Source: JADFRG01 sp036986135 (GTDB lineage: Bacteria > Chloroflexota > Anaerolineae > Anaerolineales > E44-bin32). From it: a DNA stretch of 64,000 nucleotides. The position numbers and the translations under genes were made by a program. A model generated the notes under the pieces. It saw only the letters and a program-made list of their open reading frames with translations. It was not told the DNA's origin and did not search any database. Shown piece by piece: positions 28,901 through 37,155 of this stretch. The stretch lies in assembly GCA_036986135.1 (NCBI GenBank), contig BTQZ01000005.1:1-64000 (forward strand). Direction: 5' to 3'. The stretch's first letter is position 1. The number at the start of each line of letters is the position of its first letter.

Positions 28901-30831
28901 CGATAGTAGGCCACGGTGAGCGGCCATCGCTGCGGCAGCCGACCGACGGATCCGTATTGACGGCTGGAAGTAATGACCAAATAGTCCCCCTCCGTCAGCG
29001 TAGAGACGATCCGCTCCAGCTTGTCCGGGATCCCATTCGCCTCTTTGTCTTCATCGTCGGGCCAATACAGCTCTTGGTTGACGCCGGTGTAGATGCCGGC
29101 GAAACCGTTGCGACCTTCAATGGGTAATGGCAGCGCGTCGTCCCAGCTGGTCTCGGTAATTAGCACCGAGCCGCGCAGGCTCAAACTCTGACCAAAACCC
29201 GGCTGCAGTCTTAGGCTGTAGTCCTTATCGGCTTCGATCGTTACTGGCCGATCGAATCTCACTTCGATGCGGCTCTCTCCATCGGCGGCCAGGGTGCCCG
29301 CATATTGCCCGCTTGCGAGCTGGCCGCTGTTGTCGCTGAGTGAGACCATCAGCGAGGTCGCGGCCCCCGATGGACCGCTCACATAGGGGAGATAGATAGA
29401 AGTCACCTCCCCATCGAACCGGTTTCTGAAGGTCAGCTCCGTCGGGTCGCCTGCATCGAGAACAAGCTGACCCGGATACGGAATAGGTTCCAACCGCTCA
29501 TCGTTCAGCACCAAATTGACTGGACTCGGGACGTTTTGGTAGATCCAGGAGGAGGCCTCATAGCGCGTGAAGGGCCTTACGTAGTTGGCGGCGAAGGCCA
29601 CCGCGTACACAAAGGTTGCCAGGAGCACGAAGGCCCCCACCCCTCCCACCAGCCATCTGACGGGCAGCCGCTCTCGGATGCGCAGGTCGCGCGCGCGTTC
29701 CCATGCTTCCCAGAACGCCCAGGACGCAAAGAGCGCCAGGGTCGGATAGATGGGAAGCTGATAGCGCATGGCGCTCGTAAATCCGGAGCCGCGCCAAAGG
29801 AAGTACGCGCCGGTCCAAACCAGCGGGATGAGGTGCCGCTGCCAATCTCCACGCAGAGTGCGGATCAGCGCCCAGCCCCACCCGGCCCAGGCCAAGATCC
29901 CAAGCGGCACTCCCATGCCGTACGACACGAGGTTGCGGAAGGCAAAGAGCAGCGGAATGCGCTGAGCCCATTGCCAGACGAACGGGACGTCGGCCTCCCC
30001 AGAGGCGAGCGAATTCACCTGCCCTAGGCTGTCAAGCCAGAGCGGATTTAGCCCAACCCCGCTGAAGGCGTAGGGTTGAAACACGCGAAAGGTCAGCAAG
30101 GATACGAGAGCAGCCAGGACCAGCCGCCCCAACTCGTGCGTCCAGGCGGGGCGTTCACCCTGACCCCAAAGGCGCACGATGGATGCCAGAATGATCACGC
30201 CGGCCAGCGGCACGGCGCTGATTTTCGAAGCCACCGCCATACCCAGCGCCGCCCCGAAGAGCACGTAATGGAGCAGCTTGCCCTCGTCCATGGCTCGCAC
30301 GGCAAAGTAGATTCCGATCAGGATGAAGGTGTTGGCGAATGTGTCGACGACGAAAAAGTGAGCGTGCTGGATGAGCAGCACGGAGGTAGCGGTAAAGGCG
30401 GCCGCCAGCAATCCCACGCGCCGGCTGTAGAGCCGCGCCCCGATAAGGTAGATCAGGTAAACCGATACGGTATCGAACACGGCAGATGCCGCCCGTCCGA
30501 CGATGTAGATCTGATCGTATCCGGTCTGGCTGATCCACTCGCCAATGATGCGTACCAGGAAGATCGGGAGCGTGCCATAGACGAAGAAGGTGTGGCCGAC
30601 GTTATTGGGATTGAAGGGTGAGGTTGCCGTATCGAAGTACTGGCCGATGGAATCCGGAAACTGAAGGCTGGTCTCAACCATCGTCAGGAAGCGCTCATCG
30701 GGATGCATATGGGTCTGGCGATCCCACCCAATGCCGACCAGCCGCAGTGCGGCCGCAAGGAGAAGCACTCCGATCAAAATGATTTCGATCGTGTAACGTC
30801 GCCGCAGGGGAGCTGCATCGATTTGGGTCAC
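25981..30831 (-). CDS. giant fusion of a GT-C glycosyltransferase and a DUF2298 domain
   Basis: A 1616-residue membrane protein. Residues 1 to about 420 form a PMT/ArnT-like GT-C region with the catalytic acidic motif in THMHPDERFLTMVET and a first loop ending GHTFFVYGTLPIFLVR. Residues about 430-770 are mostly extracytoplasmic and beta-rich. From about 800 the DUF2298 module begins (VVAWWLILGVLGLLAFPL), with the tri-tyrosine motif GGYINYYYFGFVLVG, LYADLHAHMISLPL, and NTVFKFYLQVWTLF. The start is GTG 30831, overlapping the upstream stop by four bases. A longer in-frame extension to 31074 is low-complexity and lies inside the neighbour's coding region. Likely a membrane sugar transferase; donor and acceptor unknown. 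Confidence 0.82.
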   Translation of the reverse strand: MTQIDAAPLRRRYTIEIILIGVLLLAAALRLVGIGWDRQTHMHPDERFLTMVETSLQFPDSIGQYFDTATSPFNPNNVGHTFFVYGTLPIFLVRIIGEWISQTGYDQIYIVGRAASAVFDTVSVYLIYLIGARLYSRRVGLLAAAFTATSVLLIQHAHFFVVDTFANTFILIGIYFAVRAMDEGKLLHYVLFGAALGMAVASKISAVPLAGVIILASIVRLWGQGERPAWTHELGRLVLAALVSLLTFRVFQPYAFSGVGLNPLWLDSLGQVNSLASGEADVPFVWQWAQRIPLLFAFRNLVSYGMGVPLGILAWAGWGWALIRTLRGDWQRHLIPLVWTGAYFLWRGSGFTSAMRYQLPIYPTLALFASWAFWEAWERARDLRIRERLPVRWLVGGVGAFVLLATFVYAVAFAANYVRPFTRYEASSWIYQNVPSPVNLVLNDERLEPIPYPGQLVLDAGDPTELTFRNRFDGEVTSIYLPYVSGPSGAATSLMVSLSDNSGQLASGQYAGTLAADGESRIEVRFDRPVTIEADKDYSLRLQPGFGQSLSLRGSVLITETSWDDALPLPIEGRNGFAGIYTGVNQELYWPDDEDKEANGIPDKLERIVSTLTEGDYLVITSSRQYGSVGRLPQRWPLTVAYYRALFDCPNGVAVEVCAAAAEPGEVQGKLGYELIATFERNPRIGPFEFKDQLAEEPFTVYDHPKVLIFAKQPGFDPEDVQARLASVDVSRVQNLPPNEIGSVPPDLLLTEEQLEIQQAGGTWSELFSRESLINRSQPLGVVAWWLILGVLGLLAFPLVRTAFPGLRDGGYPLSKLVALLFIAWASWMAASLGLRYTRGTILLMVLLLAAVSAALAWRDREALLALFRERRREILFIEALALGFFLFDLAIRIGNPDLWHRYLGGEKPMDFSYLNAVLRSSTFPPYDPWYAGGYINYYYFGFVLVGTPIKLLGLIPSVAYNLVLPTLFSLSALAAYAVGTNLVARAGKAYDAVRAVSPRVAGLAAALALVVLGNLGTVRLIYGALEEVGARGGDGTSLGVADAAVGLGRVLSQQDRLPIGLNNWYWEPSRAIAAGPGEAGPITEFPFFTFLYADLHAHMISLPLTVLALAWAISWVLAADKGIALRWVDRILAIGMGALTIGVLAPTNTWDFPVYWTLGALAVAAAPVIRERGFTLRAAVEAVVSAAVLLLLANLLFRPYYIWYGAGYTEVDLWQGSRTSIDSYVTVHGLFLVVLLPWLAWETRQWMAATPLSSLSRIRPYFGLIIAVVLASAIAVAFLTADGFSIAPLVALVFVWSGALVLRRNFPIEKRIALVMVGTAAALTFLVEAVVLVGDIGRMNTVFKFYLQVWTLFTMAGSAALVWLLADLPAWGPRARWAWSAVFAAALFGAALYPLTATFAKIRDRMTPLTPISLDGMAFMKEAIYDDLGQQISLAGDYEAIQWMQENVKGSPVIVEAQIPEYRWGSRFSIYTGLPTVLGWSWHQRQQRAVVESLDVPTRAEDISSFYVTPSPSEAIDFLSQYDVRYIVVGELEKLYYESFDQCQPIDGGGRVTCDMSGRLVGQRTLDVPASQCEMLGSALACPTGGIKKFEVMESLGILRAVYRNGSTTIYEVLT

Positions 30832-32963
30832 GAATCGTCCCCGAGCACCAGGTAGGTGATGAAGTCTCTCCCCTCGACCTCCGCTGCGTGCCGGTTGGTG
30901 ATTCCGCCCGGGAATTTGGCGCGTAATCGATCGAGGCCCTCCAAGTCTGCGTTGTGCAGCAAGAAGAGTTGAGGGGTGTTCACTTCGACAAGCGCCTCGA
31001 TCTGGTCGGGCCACAAGACAATGTCGGCACCCGGCCTTCCCGCCAGGAGCGCCACCAGCCGCGAATCCATCCAATGCGGATAGGCGATCATATACACGTC
31101 TTCAAACGCGCCGATGGAGGTCGTGAAGTTACCGACCACTTCCGCTGCTTGGTCTGTGTTCCAGGTGTTTTGCCGCTGCAGATCTCCATATTCGCCCATG
31201 ACCAGGTCATAGTTCGTCACGGCCGCTACTAAGAACATTCCCCCAACCAGCCCCACGCCAATGCGCTTACGCCACGGCGCCTCGAGGAATTCCTGCGACC
31301 AGCTCCAAATCGAGGCAAGGCCGATGCCCGCGATCGTAAACACGGGAATAATGGCTCCACCGGCCCGACTGGGATGTGGATTTTCGCCCGGAAAGGCCAG
31401 CGAAAGCACAGAGGGCAGCAGCAGGATTGGAATCGAGAGCACGAGGAACAGATTGATCCAGCTGCGGTCCTTCACGTATCGAACAACGACTAAGACCAGC
31501 CCGAAATGAAAGAGGGCGCCGGTCACCCAGTCCAGCGCCGGACGGCCGGGGATGGCCAGGATCCAGATCTGCCCAAAGTCCCAGCTGAACATGCGCAAGG
31601 CGTTCCACATATTTCCCAGGAAGAGCTTGAGCGGCGCACCCGGAAGAGGCCGCTCTGATTGGGCTATACGAGTCAGGCTTCGGTAGAGCACATCGTCCGG
31701 AAACTCAGATGCGACCCGCAAGAGAGGAACCGCCACGACGATCGCTATCAGCGCCGCGACTCCCACCCAAGCCACTGACTGCGCCCTGTGGCCACGTGAA
31801 ACTCGATGCGCCAGATAGAGCACCAACCCTAGTCCGATGACAAGCGGCAAGATGCGCGAGGCCGTGTATCCGTATGCGCTCAAACCCACGAAGAAACCCG
31901 CCAGCACAAAATCGTTTTGCTTCCGGGCTTTGAATCCGCGCAGCATGTAGTAAAGCGCAGGAGCCGTGAAGGTAATGTGGAATACATGACGCAGCCCGAT
32001 GCGTGCAACAATATTCGGCCAGAAGGCAATACCGACCAAGGACATAGCAAACAGTCCTACCGTTCGCCCCCCAACTTCACGACCAAACAGGTAGACATAG
32101 GGAACTGCAATAAGTCCGGCAAGCGCTGTAATAGACTTCAGCGTAAGAAAGGAGAAGTCGGCACCGAGCCATTTGATCGCAGCCGCGGCTAGATAGAATT
32201 GCGCCGGCTCTCGCCCCGTATTGCGGGGGAAGAAGATGGAGGTCTTGCCATTGAGTATGTCTACAATGTCCAGGTATTTCTCGGCGTGATCGCTCCACAT
32301 CCCGTAAGGGACTTCTGCCAGGTTGGAGAAACGGAAAAAAGCGACTACTCCAAACGCCGCTAGAACGAGCAGGCTCCACCCATCCAGCTTGAGTCGCAGT
32401 TGCGGCCTGGCAATGAAATTTCTAACCCTGGCGGGAAGCCCCGCCCCCGGGAGCTCACCGAGCCAGAACGCGCGCCCTGTTATGAGGATCGAAGCGATCC
32501 AAAAAACCAGGGTGGTCAATCGAAAAGTATTGTCGCTGGACGTGAGGTAGGCCAGGATGGCCAGGCCCAGCCCCGCGACAAGCCATCTAGGGTCGTAGGC
32601 CGCCGCTGCAGACCTTAGGTGGGTGCGTGGCCGGATCACATCGCCGAAGTCGCCGGCCCACACCGCCCATCCAACAAGCACCGCAGCTGCGATGTAGAGA
32701 CTTACAAACAGCGCCACATTACTGTGGCTTGCAAGCCCGATTTGGGCGACAAAGGCCAGCAGCAGTGCCGCCGGCACCCGAAGCTGAGTGATCTGCAGGC
32801 GAATCGCGACACGCTCACCGGGGGCCTCGGCCTTTGCCGCTAGAGGCGGCAATGAGGGAGCAGGTTGAGTTCCGGGTTCGGGGATGGGAATCGGCCGCAA
32901 CCGCATGAGTGAAATGAACCAGTCCAGAACGGTGGGTTCGACTTCGTCGCGCTCAGTTGCCAA
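30828..32963 (-). CDS. ArnT/PMT-like GT-C membrane glycosyltransferase
   Basis: A 711-residue protein: a cytoplasmic N-terminus of about 60 residues with Pro-rich PIPIPEPGTQPAPSLPP, then some 12 transmembrane segments. After a second-quarter helix the loop EVPYGMWSDHAEKYLDIVDIL provides the acidic GT-C motif, followed by FFPRNTGREPAQFYLAAAAIK as in ArnT/PMT-type enzymes. An external C-terminal domain of about 130 residues (MIAYPHWMDSRLVALLAG and onward) closes it. It starts with TTG 32963, overlapping the methyltransferase stop by 11 bases, and overlaps the next gene by four. It belongs to the same coupled operon; sugar specificity is unknown. Confidence 0.78.
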   Translation of the reverse strand: MATERDEVEPTVLDWFISLMRLRPIPIPEPGTQPAPSLPPLAAKAEAPGERVAIRLQITQLRVPAALLLAFVAQIGLASHSNVALFVSLYIAAAVLVGWAVWAGDFGDVIRPRTHLRSAAAAYDPRWLVAGLGLAILAYLTSSDNTFRLTTLVFWIASILITGRAFWLGELPGAGLPARVRNFIARPQLRLKLDGWSLLVLAAFGVVAFFRFSNLAEVPYGMWSDHAEKYLDIVDILNGKTSIFFPRNTGREPAQFYLAAAAIKWLGADFSFLTLKSITALAGLIAVPYVYLFGREVGGRTVGLFAMSLVGIAFWPNIVARIGLRHVFHITFTAPALYYMLRGFKARKQNDFVLAGFFVGLSAYGYTASRILPLVIGLGLVLYLAHRVSRGHRAQSVAWVGVAALIAIVVAVPLLRVASEFPDDVLYRSLTRIAQSERPLPGAPLKLFLGNMWNALRMFSWDFGQIWILAIPGRPALDWVTGALFHFGLVLVVVRYVKDRSWINLFLVLSIPILLLPSVLSLAFPGENPHPSRAGGAIIPVFTIAGIGLASIWSWSQEFLEAPWRKRIGVGLVGGMFLVAAVTNYDLVMGEYGDLQRQNTWNTDQAAEVVGNFTTSIGAFEDVYMIAYPHWMDSRLVALLAGRPGADIVLWPDQIEALVEVNTPQLFLLHNADLEGLDRLRAKFPGGITNRHAAEVEGRDFITYLVLGDDS

Positions 32964-33807
32964 TTTGGTTTCCCTCAGACCGCGAGCTCTCTACCGGTTG
33001 GGCTTGCGATAGATGTGATTCGGTTGGCCCCACCTTAGAGGCCAGATAGAAGGTATAAGTGCCCTCTGGAGAGGGCGCTTCCAGATAGTATCGACGCGTG
33101 AACTTCTCCGTCAACAGGAGATTCCACCTGCTTGGCACCAGGATCCATCGGCCCGTAAGCCACCTGGGGAGCAGCGTGGGCGCGCCGAAGTAGTGACCCC
33201 ACTCTAGCGCGCGCAAGGCGGAGGGTGAGAAATAGCGTTCCGACTGCTCAACCTCGAACCCGGCCCGCTCGAACCTCGATCCCCACCCTGCTTCGTCCAG
33301 CAGGTTCCATGTGCGTGACATCCGCATAAACCAATCGCGGTAGCCGCGAGACAATCGCTTCAGCCGCACCCGATTCAGGAAGCGAGGCAGGCTGAGCTCC
33401 GAACGATAACCGGGGTTTGGAACGGTGATCGCAAATGGCGCATTTGCCTTTAGAACGCGCGCGCTCTCGGCCAACACCCCATCCAGGTTGCTGACATGTT
33501 CCAACACTGAGTTGCTTAAAGCGCTCCCAAAGCTGGAATCCTTAAACGGCAGCTCATCGCCGCTTGCCTGAACCAGCCAGCGATAGGCGCCTTTGCTCTT
33601 CGCCTCTCTAAGAGAAGCATGGTCGCGGTCGATTCCTACGTCGATCATCTGTTCGAACGCCACGGACGCGAAATGGCCATCACCACAGCCAACATCGAGC
33701 ACCCATCGTGGCAGGGGCACTTCATGCATGAGCCGCGCCTCGACCGCCCGCAGCATGCCCCGAAAGTAAGGTAGCGCCTCAAGATGTGGCCAGAGGTAGT
33801 CCGCCAT
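32953..33807 (-). CDS. class I SAM-dependent methyltransferase
   Basis: A 284-residue methyltransferase with the Rossmann SAM-binding motif WVLDVGCGDGHFA near residue 36, an acidic strand end (VGIDRD), the SGDELPFKDSSFGSALSNSVLEH block typical of Methyltransf_11 proteins, and the post-motif VLKANAPFAITVPNPGY. The C-terminal third is specific and probably binds the substrate. Start ATG 33807 overlaps the stop of the upstream GT4 gene by one base. A long in-frame extension to 34047 is antisense-like and rejected. Placed between GT4 and GT-C genes, it may methylate a sugar or lipid intermediate, but that is inferred from context. Confidence 0.83.
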   Translation of the reverse strand: MADYLWPHLEALPYFRGMLRAVEARLMHEVPLPRWVLDVGCGDGHFASVAFEQMIDVGIDRDHASLREAKSKGAYRWLVQASGDELPFKDSSFGSALSNSVLEHVSNLDGVLAESARVLKANAPFAITVPNPGYRSELSLPRFLNRVRLKRLSRGYRDWFMRMSRTWNLLDEAGWGSRFERAGFEVEQSERYFSPSALRALEWGHYFGAPTLLPRWLTGRWILVPSRWNLLLTEKFTRRYYLEAPSPEGTYTFYLASKVGPTESHLSQAQPVESSRSEGNQIGN

Positions 33808-34958
33808 TAAGCTTCGGCTAGAAGCTCCTCGAAAAGCTGCACGTAGGCCGCTGCGGTGTGCTGCGGCTCGAATTGAGAGCGGATTTCCTTCGCCTCTTTT
33901 CGGAAGGCACCCGGGTTCTCCAGGACGCTCAAAATTGCCTGGGCAAGTGCCTGCGAATCGCCTACGGGTGAGATCTTGCCCATCCCAGTTGTGAGCACGG
34001 GCTGCCTCACGCCCGGTAGATCCGAGGCCACCACCGGGGTTCCACAAATCATCGATTCAATTTGAACCAATCCAAAGCTTTCCGTGCTGTTGAGGCTGGG
34101 GAGTATGGTGACATCGCAGCTCCGAAAGAATGCCGCCATTTCGCGCGGCCGCAGCACCCCAAGAAAGGTCCACTGGGAATTGAACCGCCTCAGCAGCGGC
34201 GCAAGGCGTGCCGCATATTCGGCCTCCCCGAGCACGTCCGAATATTGCCCGGCGAACAAAACCCGCGTCTCTGGGTAGCGCTCGAGAACGACCGGCAGCG
34301 CGTGCAAGAGGATCTCCACGCCCTTCTCGGCCGCCAGTCGCGAGGCCATCCCGATAACCGGCTCCGTTCCGATCGCGTGCTCGTCACGGAAATTGTTGAG
34401 CTCATTCTCATCAATGGGTGGCACTTCAACTGGAGGCGGGATCACCTTTACTTTGTCCAGGTATCGGGACAGGAAGGGCGAGTTTACGGCATAGTCTTGG
34501 GTATAGGCGACAATCCGGTCTGCGAAGGTGGCCGCGATGCGGTTGGCAAGGCCAACGGTCAGGTTGGCCGCGCGATTCACTATTCCGGTCGGCAGCTGCA
34601 GGTCACAGTGGTAGGTCAGGACCGTCGGGCGGTTGGTTGCCCGCCCGCGGATGGCCAATCCCGCCGCATCGAATTGAGGCAGGTGCAGGCTCAGGACATC
34701 ATGCGAACGGACGAGGCGGGTGGCCTCCAACCCGAACCGCGGCATGACGACCCCTTTGCTGAGCCGAAAGGCCACCGGAACTCTTACGATCCGCACTCCA
34801 TCTATATGCTCATTGAGCGGAAGAGCCGGATCGTAGCGGGAGGTCAGCACCGTCACGGAGTGCCCCAGATCCGCCAGGGCCTCTGCAAGGCGCTGCGCAT
34901 AAATCGTCAGCCCCGAGATGTGAGGCCGATAGTAGGTGAGGGCGAACAGAATCCTCAT
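33807..34958 (-). CDS. GT4-family glycosyltransferase
   Basis: A 383-residue GT-B fold enzyme of family GT4. The N-terminal Rossmann half starts MRILFALTYYRPHISGLTIYAQRLAEAL. The C-terminal half has GMASRLAAEKGVEILLHALP, the SCDVTILPSLNSTESFGLVQIESM catalytic block with the E-x7-E pattern, and GTPVVASDLPGVRQPV. No membrane segment is present, so it acts on the cytoplasmic face, probably adding a sugar to a lipid-linked precursor. I chose ATG 34958; TTG 34979 is also in frame. Its stop overlaps the methyltransferase start. Donor and acceptor unknown. Confidence 0.9.
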   Translation of the reverse strand: MRILFALTYYRPHISGLTIYAQRLAEALADLGHSVTVLTSRYDPALPLNEHIDGVRIVRVPVAFRLSKGVVMPRFGLEATRLVRSHDVLSLHLPQFDAAGLAIRGRATNRPTVLTYHCDLQLPTGIVNRAANLTVGLANRIAATFADRIVAYTQDYAVNSPFLSRYLDKVKVIPPPVEVPPIDENELNNFRDEHAIGTEPVIGMASRLAAEKGVEILLHALPVVLERYPETRVLFAGQYSDVLGEAEYAARLAPLLRRFNSQWTFLGVLRPREMAAFFRSCDVTILPSLNSTESFGLVQIESMICGTPVVASDLPGVRQPVLTTGMGKISPVGDSQALAQAILSVLENPGAFRKEAKEIRSQFEPQHTAAAYVQLFEELLAEA

Positions 34959-34981
34959 CGGTCGGCTAGCCCCGAGCAAAC

Positions 34982-36010
34982 CTACTGCCTAAAGAGGTGT
35001 GCATTCTCTGAGGCCCAGGCGTAAAGCTGCTTAATGCCCTCCTTGGGCGCTACCGAAGGCCGCCAATCAAAATCCTGAGCCGCCTTACGAACGTCTGAGA
35101 TATAGACCCGCTGATCTCCCGGACGCCAGTCGCCATGCTCGACTTGAATTGGCCCCCCGACGAGCTCCTCAAGCATCGGGCCGCACTCTCTCCAGATGGA
35201 GAGACTGTTGTCCACGCCGCCGCCCATGTTGTAAATCTGGCCCTGGGTTCGATCCACTCGCTCCACGGCCATGAGCATCCCGTCGATCAAGTCGTCGATG
35301 AACAGCAGGTCCCGCACTTGCTTCCCGTTGCCGTAGATGGTCAGCGGATGCTGCTGCAGCCAGGCGATAATGAACCATGCTACCCAGCCCTGATCTTCGA
35401 TTCCGAACTGGCGCGATCCGTAAATGCACGAATTCCGAAACACTATGGTACGCATCCCGTAGATCCGCTGGTAATCTCGAACGTATTGATCGGCAGCCCC
35501 CTTGGAGCACCCATAGGGCGAGTGAAAGTCGAGCGGCGCGGTCTCCGGGATTCCGTTGGGCAGCGAGGCATACCGGTAGCGGGTCTCATCCTCGACGATT
35601 TCGATCTCATCCATGCCCCCGTAAACCTTATTGGTGGAGGTGTAAAGAAAAACCGGATCGAGGCCGACTTGACGGACCGATTCAAGGACATTGAGCGTAC
35701 CGAGGGCGTTGATGTCGAAGTCCTCTCTCGGGTTCTGTACGGAGGAGGTCACCGCTACCTGTGCTGCAAAATGGAAAACGACGTCGAGCGGCCGATAGCG
35801 CTCCATCATCGCAATCATGCTCGCGTAGTCCCGTACATCGCCCTGCTCGAAGGGGTAGTCTCCGTGCTTCTCCTTGAGCCATGCGAGATTCTGCCGGCTG
35901 CCTTTCCGGGACAGGTTATCAAGAAGAACCACCTCCTCGCCCATACCTAAAAGGCGATTGGCGGTTTGGATTCCAATGAATCCTGCGCCTCCAGTAATCA
36001 GGGCGCGCAT
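34982..36010 (-). CDS. NDP-sugar epimerase/dehydratase (CDP-paratose 2-epimerase-like SDR)
   Basis: A 342-residue extended SDR. The start ATG 36010 puts the Rossmann motif MRALITGGAGFIG at residue 1. Other landmarks are VVFHFAAQVAVTSSV, the catalytic threonine context YTSTNKVYG, the SPYGCSKGAADQYVRDY helix with the YxxxK pair, and RNSCIYGSRQFG. The combination STNKVYG plus a long middle insert resembles CDP-paratose/tyvelose 2-epimerases, but UDP- or GDP-sugar substrates remain possible. It is the first gene of the minus-strand glycan block, with TATAAT at 36222-36217 about 200 bases upstream. A longer ORF start at 36112 lacks family similarity. Confidence 0.85.
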   Translation of the reverse strand: MRALITGGAGFIGIQTANRLLGMGEEVVLLDNLSRKGSRQNLAWLKEKHGDYPFEQGDVRDYASMIAMMERYRPLDVVFHFAAQVAVTSSVQNPREDFDINALGTLNVLESVRQVGLDPVFLYTSTNKVYGGMDEIEIVEDETRYRYASLPNGIPETAPLDFHSPYGCSKGAADQYVRDYQRIYGMRTIVFRNSCIYGSRQFGIEDQGWVAWFIIAWLQQHPLTIYGNGKQVRDLLFIDDLIDGMLMAVERVDRTQGQIYNMGGGVDNSLSIWRECGPMLEELVGGPIQVEHGDWRPGDQRVYISDVRKAAQDFDWRPSVAPKEGIKQLYAWASENAHLFRQ

Positions 36011-36216
36011 GACAGGCTCCAAACTCTGGCTGAGGGGAAGTTTGTTGGCATCTTGGCCTCTAATAGGTGAGAACGGCTGACCCGGATAGTGGGCTCTAGT
36101 TCGAAGGGACACTCACAAGCTAGAAAGGAACGGATCCAATCGGATCTGCGAGGCCACGTGGATCGTAGCTTTCGCAGCCCCTCGCCGGAGTGCATGACCC
36201 CCGATCCAAGCTGGCG

Positions 36217-36222
36217 ATTATA
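36217..36222 (-). promoter_or_regulatory. probable -10 box for the glycan operon
   Basis: Minus-strand TATAAT lies about 200 bases upstream of the epimerase ATG. No strong -35 is visible. The roughly 200-base leader contains only short unrelated frames. Confidence 0.4.
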
Positions 36223-36257
36223 GCTCCAAGAGGGGTTTGCTGCCCCGGCCCCCCTCT

Positions 36258-37055
36258 CTAGGTTAGGCTTCCTCCATTTGAAGAGAAAAGAGATTCAATG
36301 AGTTGCTCAATTGGAACCCCGCTCTGCGTGGGGCGCAGCCATGCCAAATACTCCTGATTTCCCTTTGCACCCAGCACCGGAGACCGAATGAGGCCGTGCG
36401 CGTAAAGCCCGAGTTCCGAGGCTCCCTCCGTCAAGGCTTCCAGGACCTCCCTGTGGACAGCTGGATCGCTGACGATCCCCCCTTTCCCCACCTGTTTGGG
36501 GCCGGCTTCGAACTGCGGTTTGATCAGTAATACAATCTCGCCGTCGGCACTAAGCCACTTGGCCGCCTGGGTCAGGATGCGTAGCGCCGAGATGAAAGAG
36601 ACATCGATCGTAATGAGTGAGACCAATTCGGGAAGCTCTTCTAGATAGCGGGCATTGATTTTCTCCAACACCACCACGCGCGCATCTTGCCGCAACTTCC
36701 AATGGAGCTGCCCCTTGCCGACATCGATGGCGTAGACACGCTGGGCGCCTTGCTGAAGAAGACAATCCGTAAAACCGCCTGTCGAAGATCCCACGTCGGC
36801 ACAGATTCTTGCCTCCGGCTGGATCTGGAACGCCTTCAGCCCTGCCTCAAGCTTCTCACCGGCCCGTGAGACGTATGGCGGGCCGCCCTCGACCTCCAGG
36901 ATCGCGTCTGAGGCCACCGTCACGGATGGCTTGTGCACCATTTCGCCGGCAACACGAACTTGGCCGGCCATCACCAGGCGCTGGGCGCTTGTCCGTGATT
37001 CGGCCAGACCTCGTTCCACCAGCAGTTGGTCAACTCTCAGCTTGTTCTTGGCCAT
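36258..37055 (-). CDS. tlyA: TlyA-family rRNA 2'-O-methyltransferase
   Basis: A 265-residue protein with an N-terminal S4 RNA-binding domain (KLRVDQLLVERGLAESRTSAQRLVMAGQV, residues 5-33). An FtsJ/RrmJ Rossmann methyltransferase domain follows, with SAM motif ADVGSSTGGFTDCLLQ and VYAIDVGKGQLHWKLR. Family members methylate ribose 2'-OH in 16S and 23S rRNA; some have been called hemolysin A. The catalytic K-D-K region includes the IKPQFEAG segment. The start ATG 37055 follows AGGGAG with five-base spacing. It is divergent from the UbiA gene, about 100 bases away, and is not part of the glycan operon. Confidence 0.92.
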   Translation of the reverse strand: MAKNKLRVDQLLVERGLAESRTSAQRLVMAGQVRVAGEMVHKPSVTVASDAILEVEGGPPYVSRAGEKLEAGLKAFQIQPEARICADVGSSTGGFTDCLLQQGAQRVYAIDVGKGQLHWKLRQDARVVVLEKINARYLEELPELVSLITIDVSFISALRILTQAAKWLSADGEIVLLIKPQFEAGPKQVGKGGIVSDPAVHREVLEALTEGASELGLYAHGLIRSPVLGAKGNQEYLAWLRPTQSGVPIEQLIESLFSSNGGSLT

Positions 37056-37119
37056 CTAGCTCCCTGCCTCCCGCGCTCCCACGCTCCTCTGCTCCCCCGC
37101 ACCTTGCCCCCCCGCATGC

Positions 37120-37148
37120 TTGCTCCGTGTCAACGCACCTGCTATTAT
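37120..37148 (+). promoter_or_regulatory. promoter of the UbiA prenyltransferase gene
   Basis: TTGCTC (37120-37125), a 17-base spacer, and TATTAT (37143-37148). The -10 ends seven bases before ATG 37156, so the transcript is expected to start at or beside that codon. An earlier ATG at 37147 overlaps the -10 box and cannot be used from this promoter. Confidence 0.65.
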
Positions 37149-37155
37149 GCGCGAG

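Noticed and set aside
30832..31074. N-terminal extension of the giant fusion protein
   Set aside because: It lies within the coding region of the upstream GT-C gene and is Gly/Arg-rich; GTG 30831 gives the natural four-base overlap.
33822..34047. N-terminal extension of the methyltransferase into the GT4 gene
   Set aside because: Composition is unlike the family, and a good ATG at 33807 overlaps the GT4 stop.
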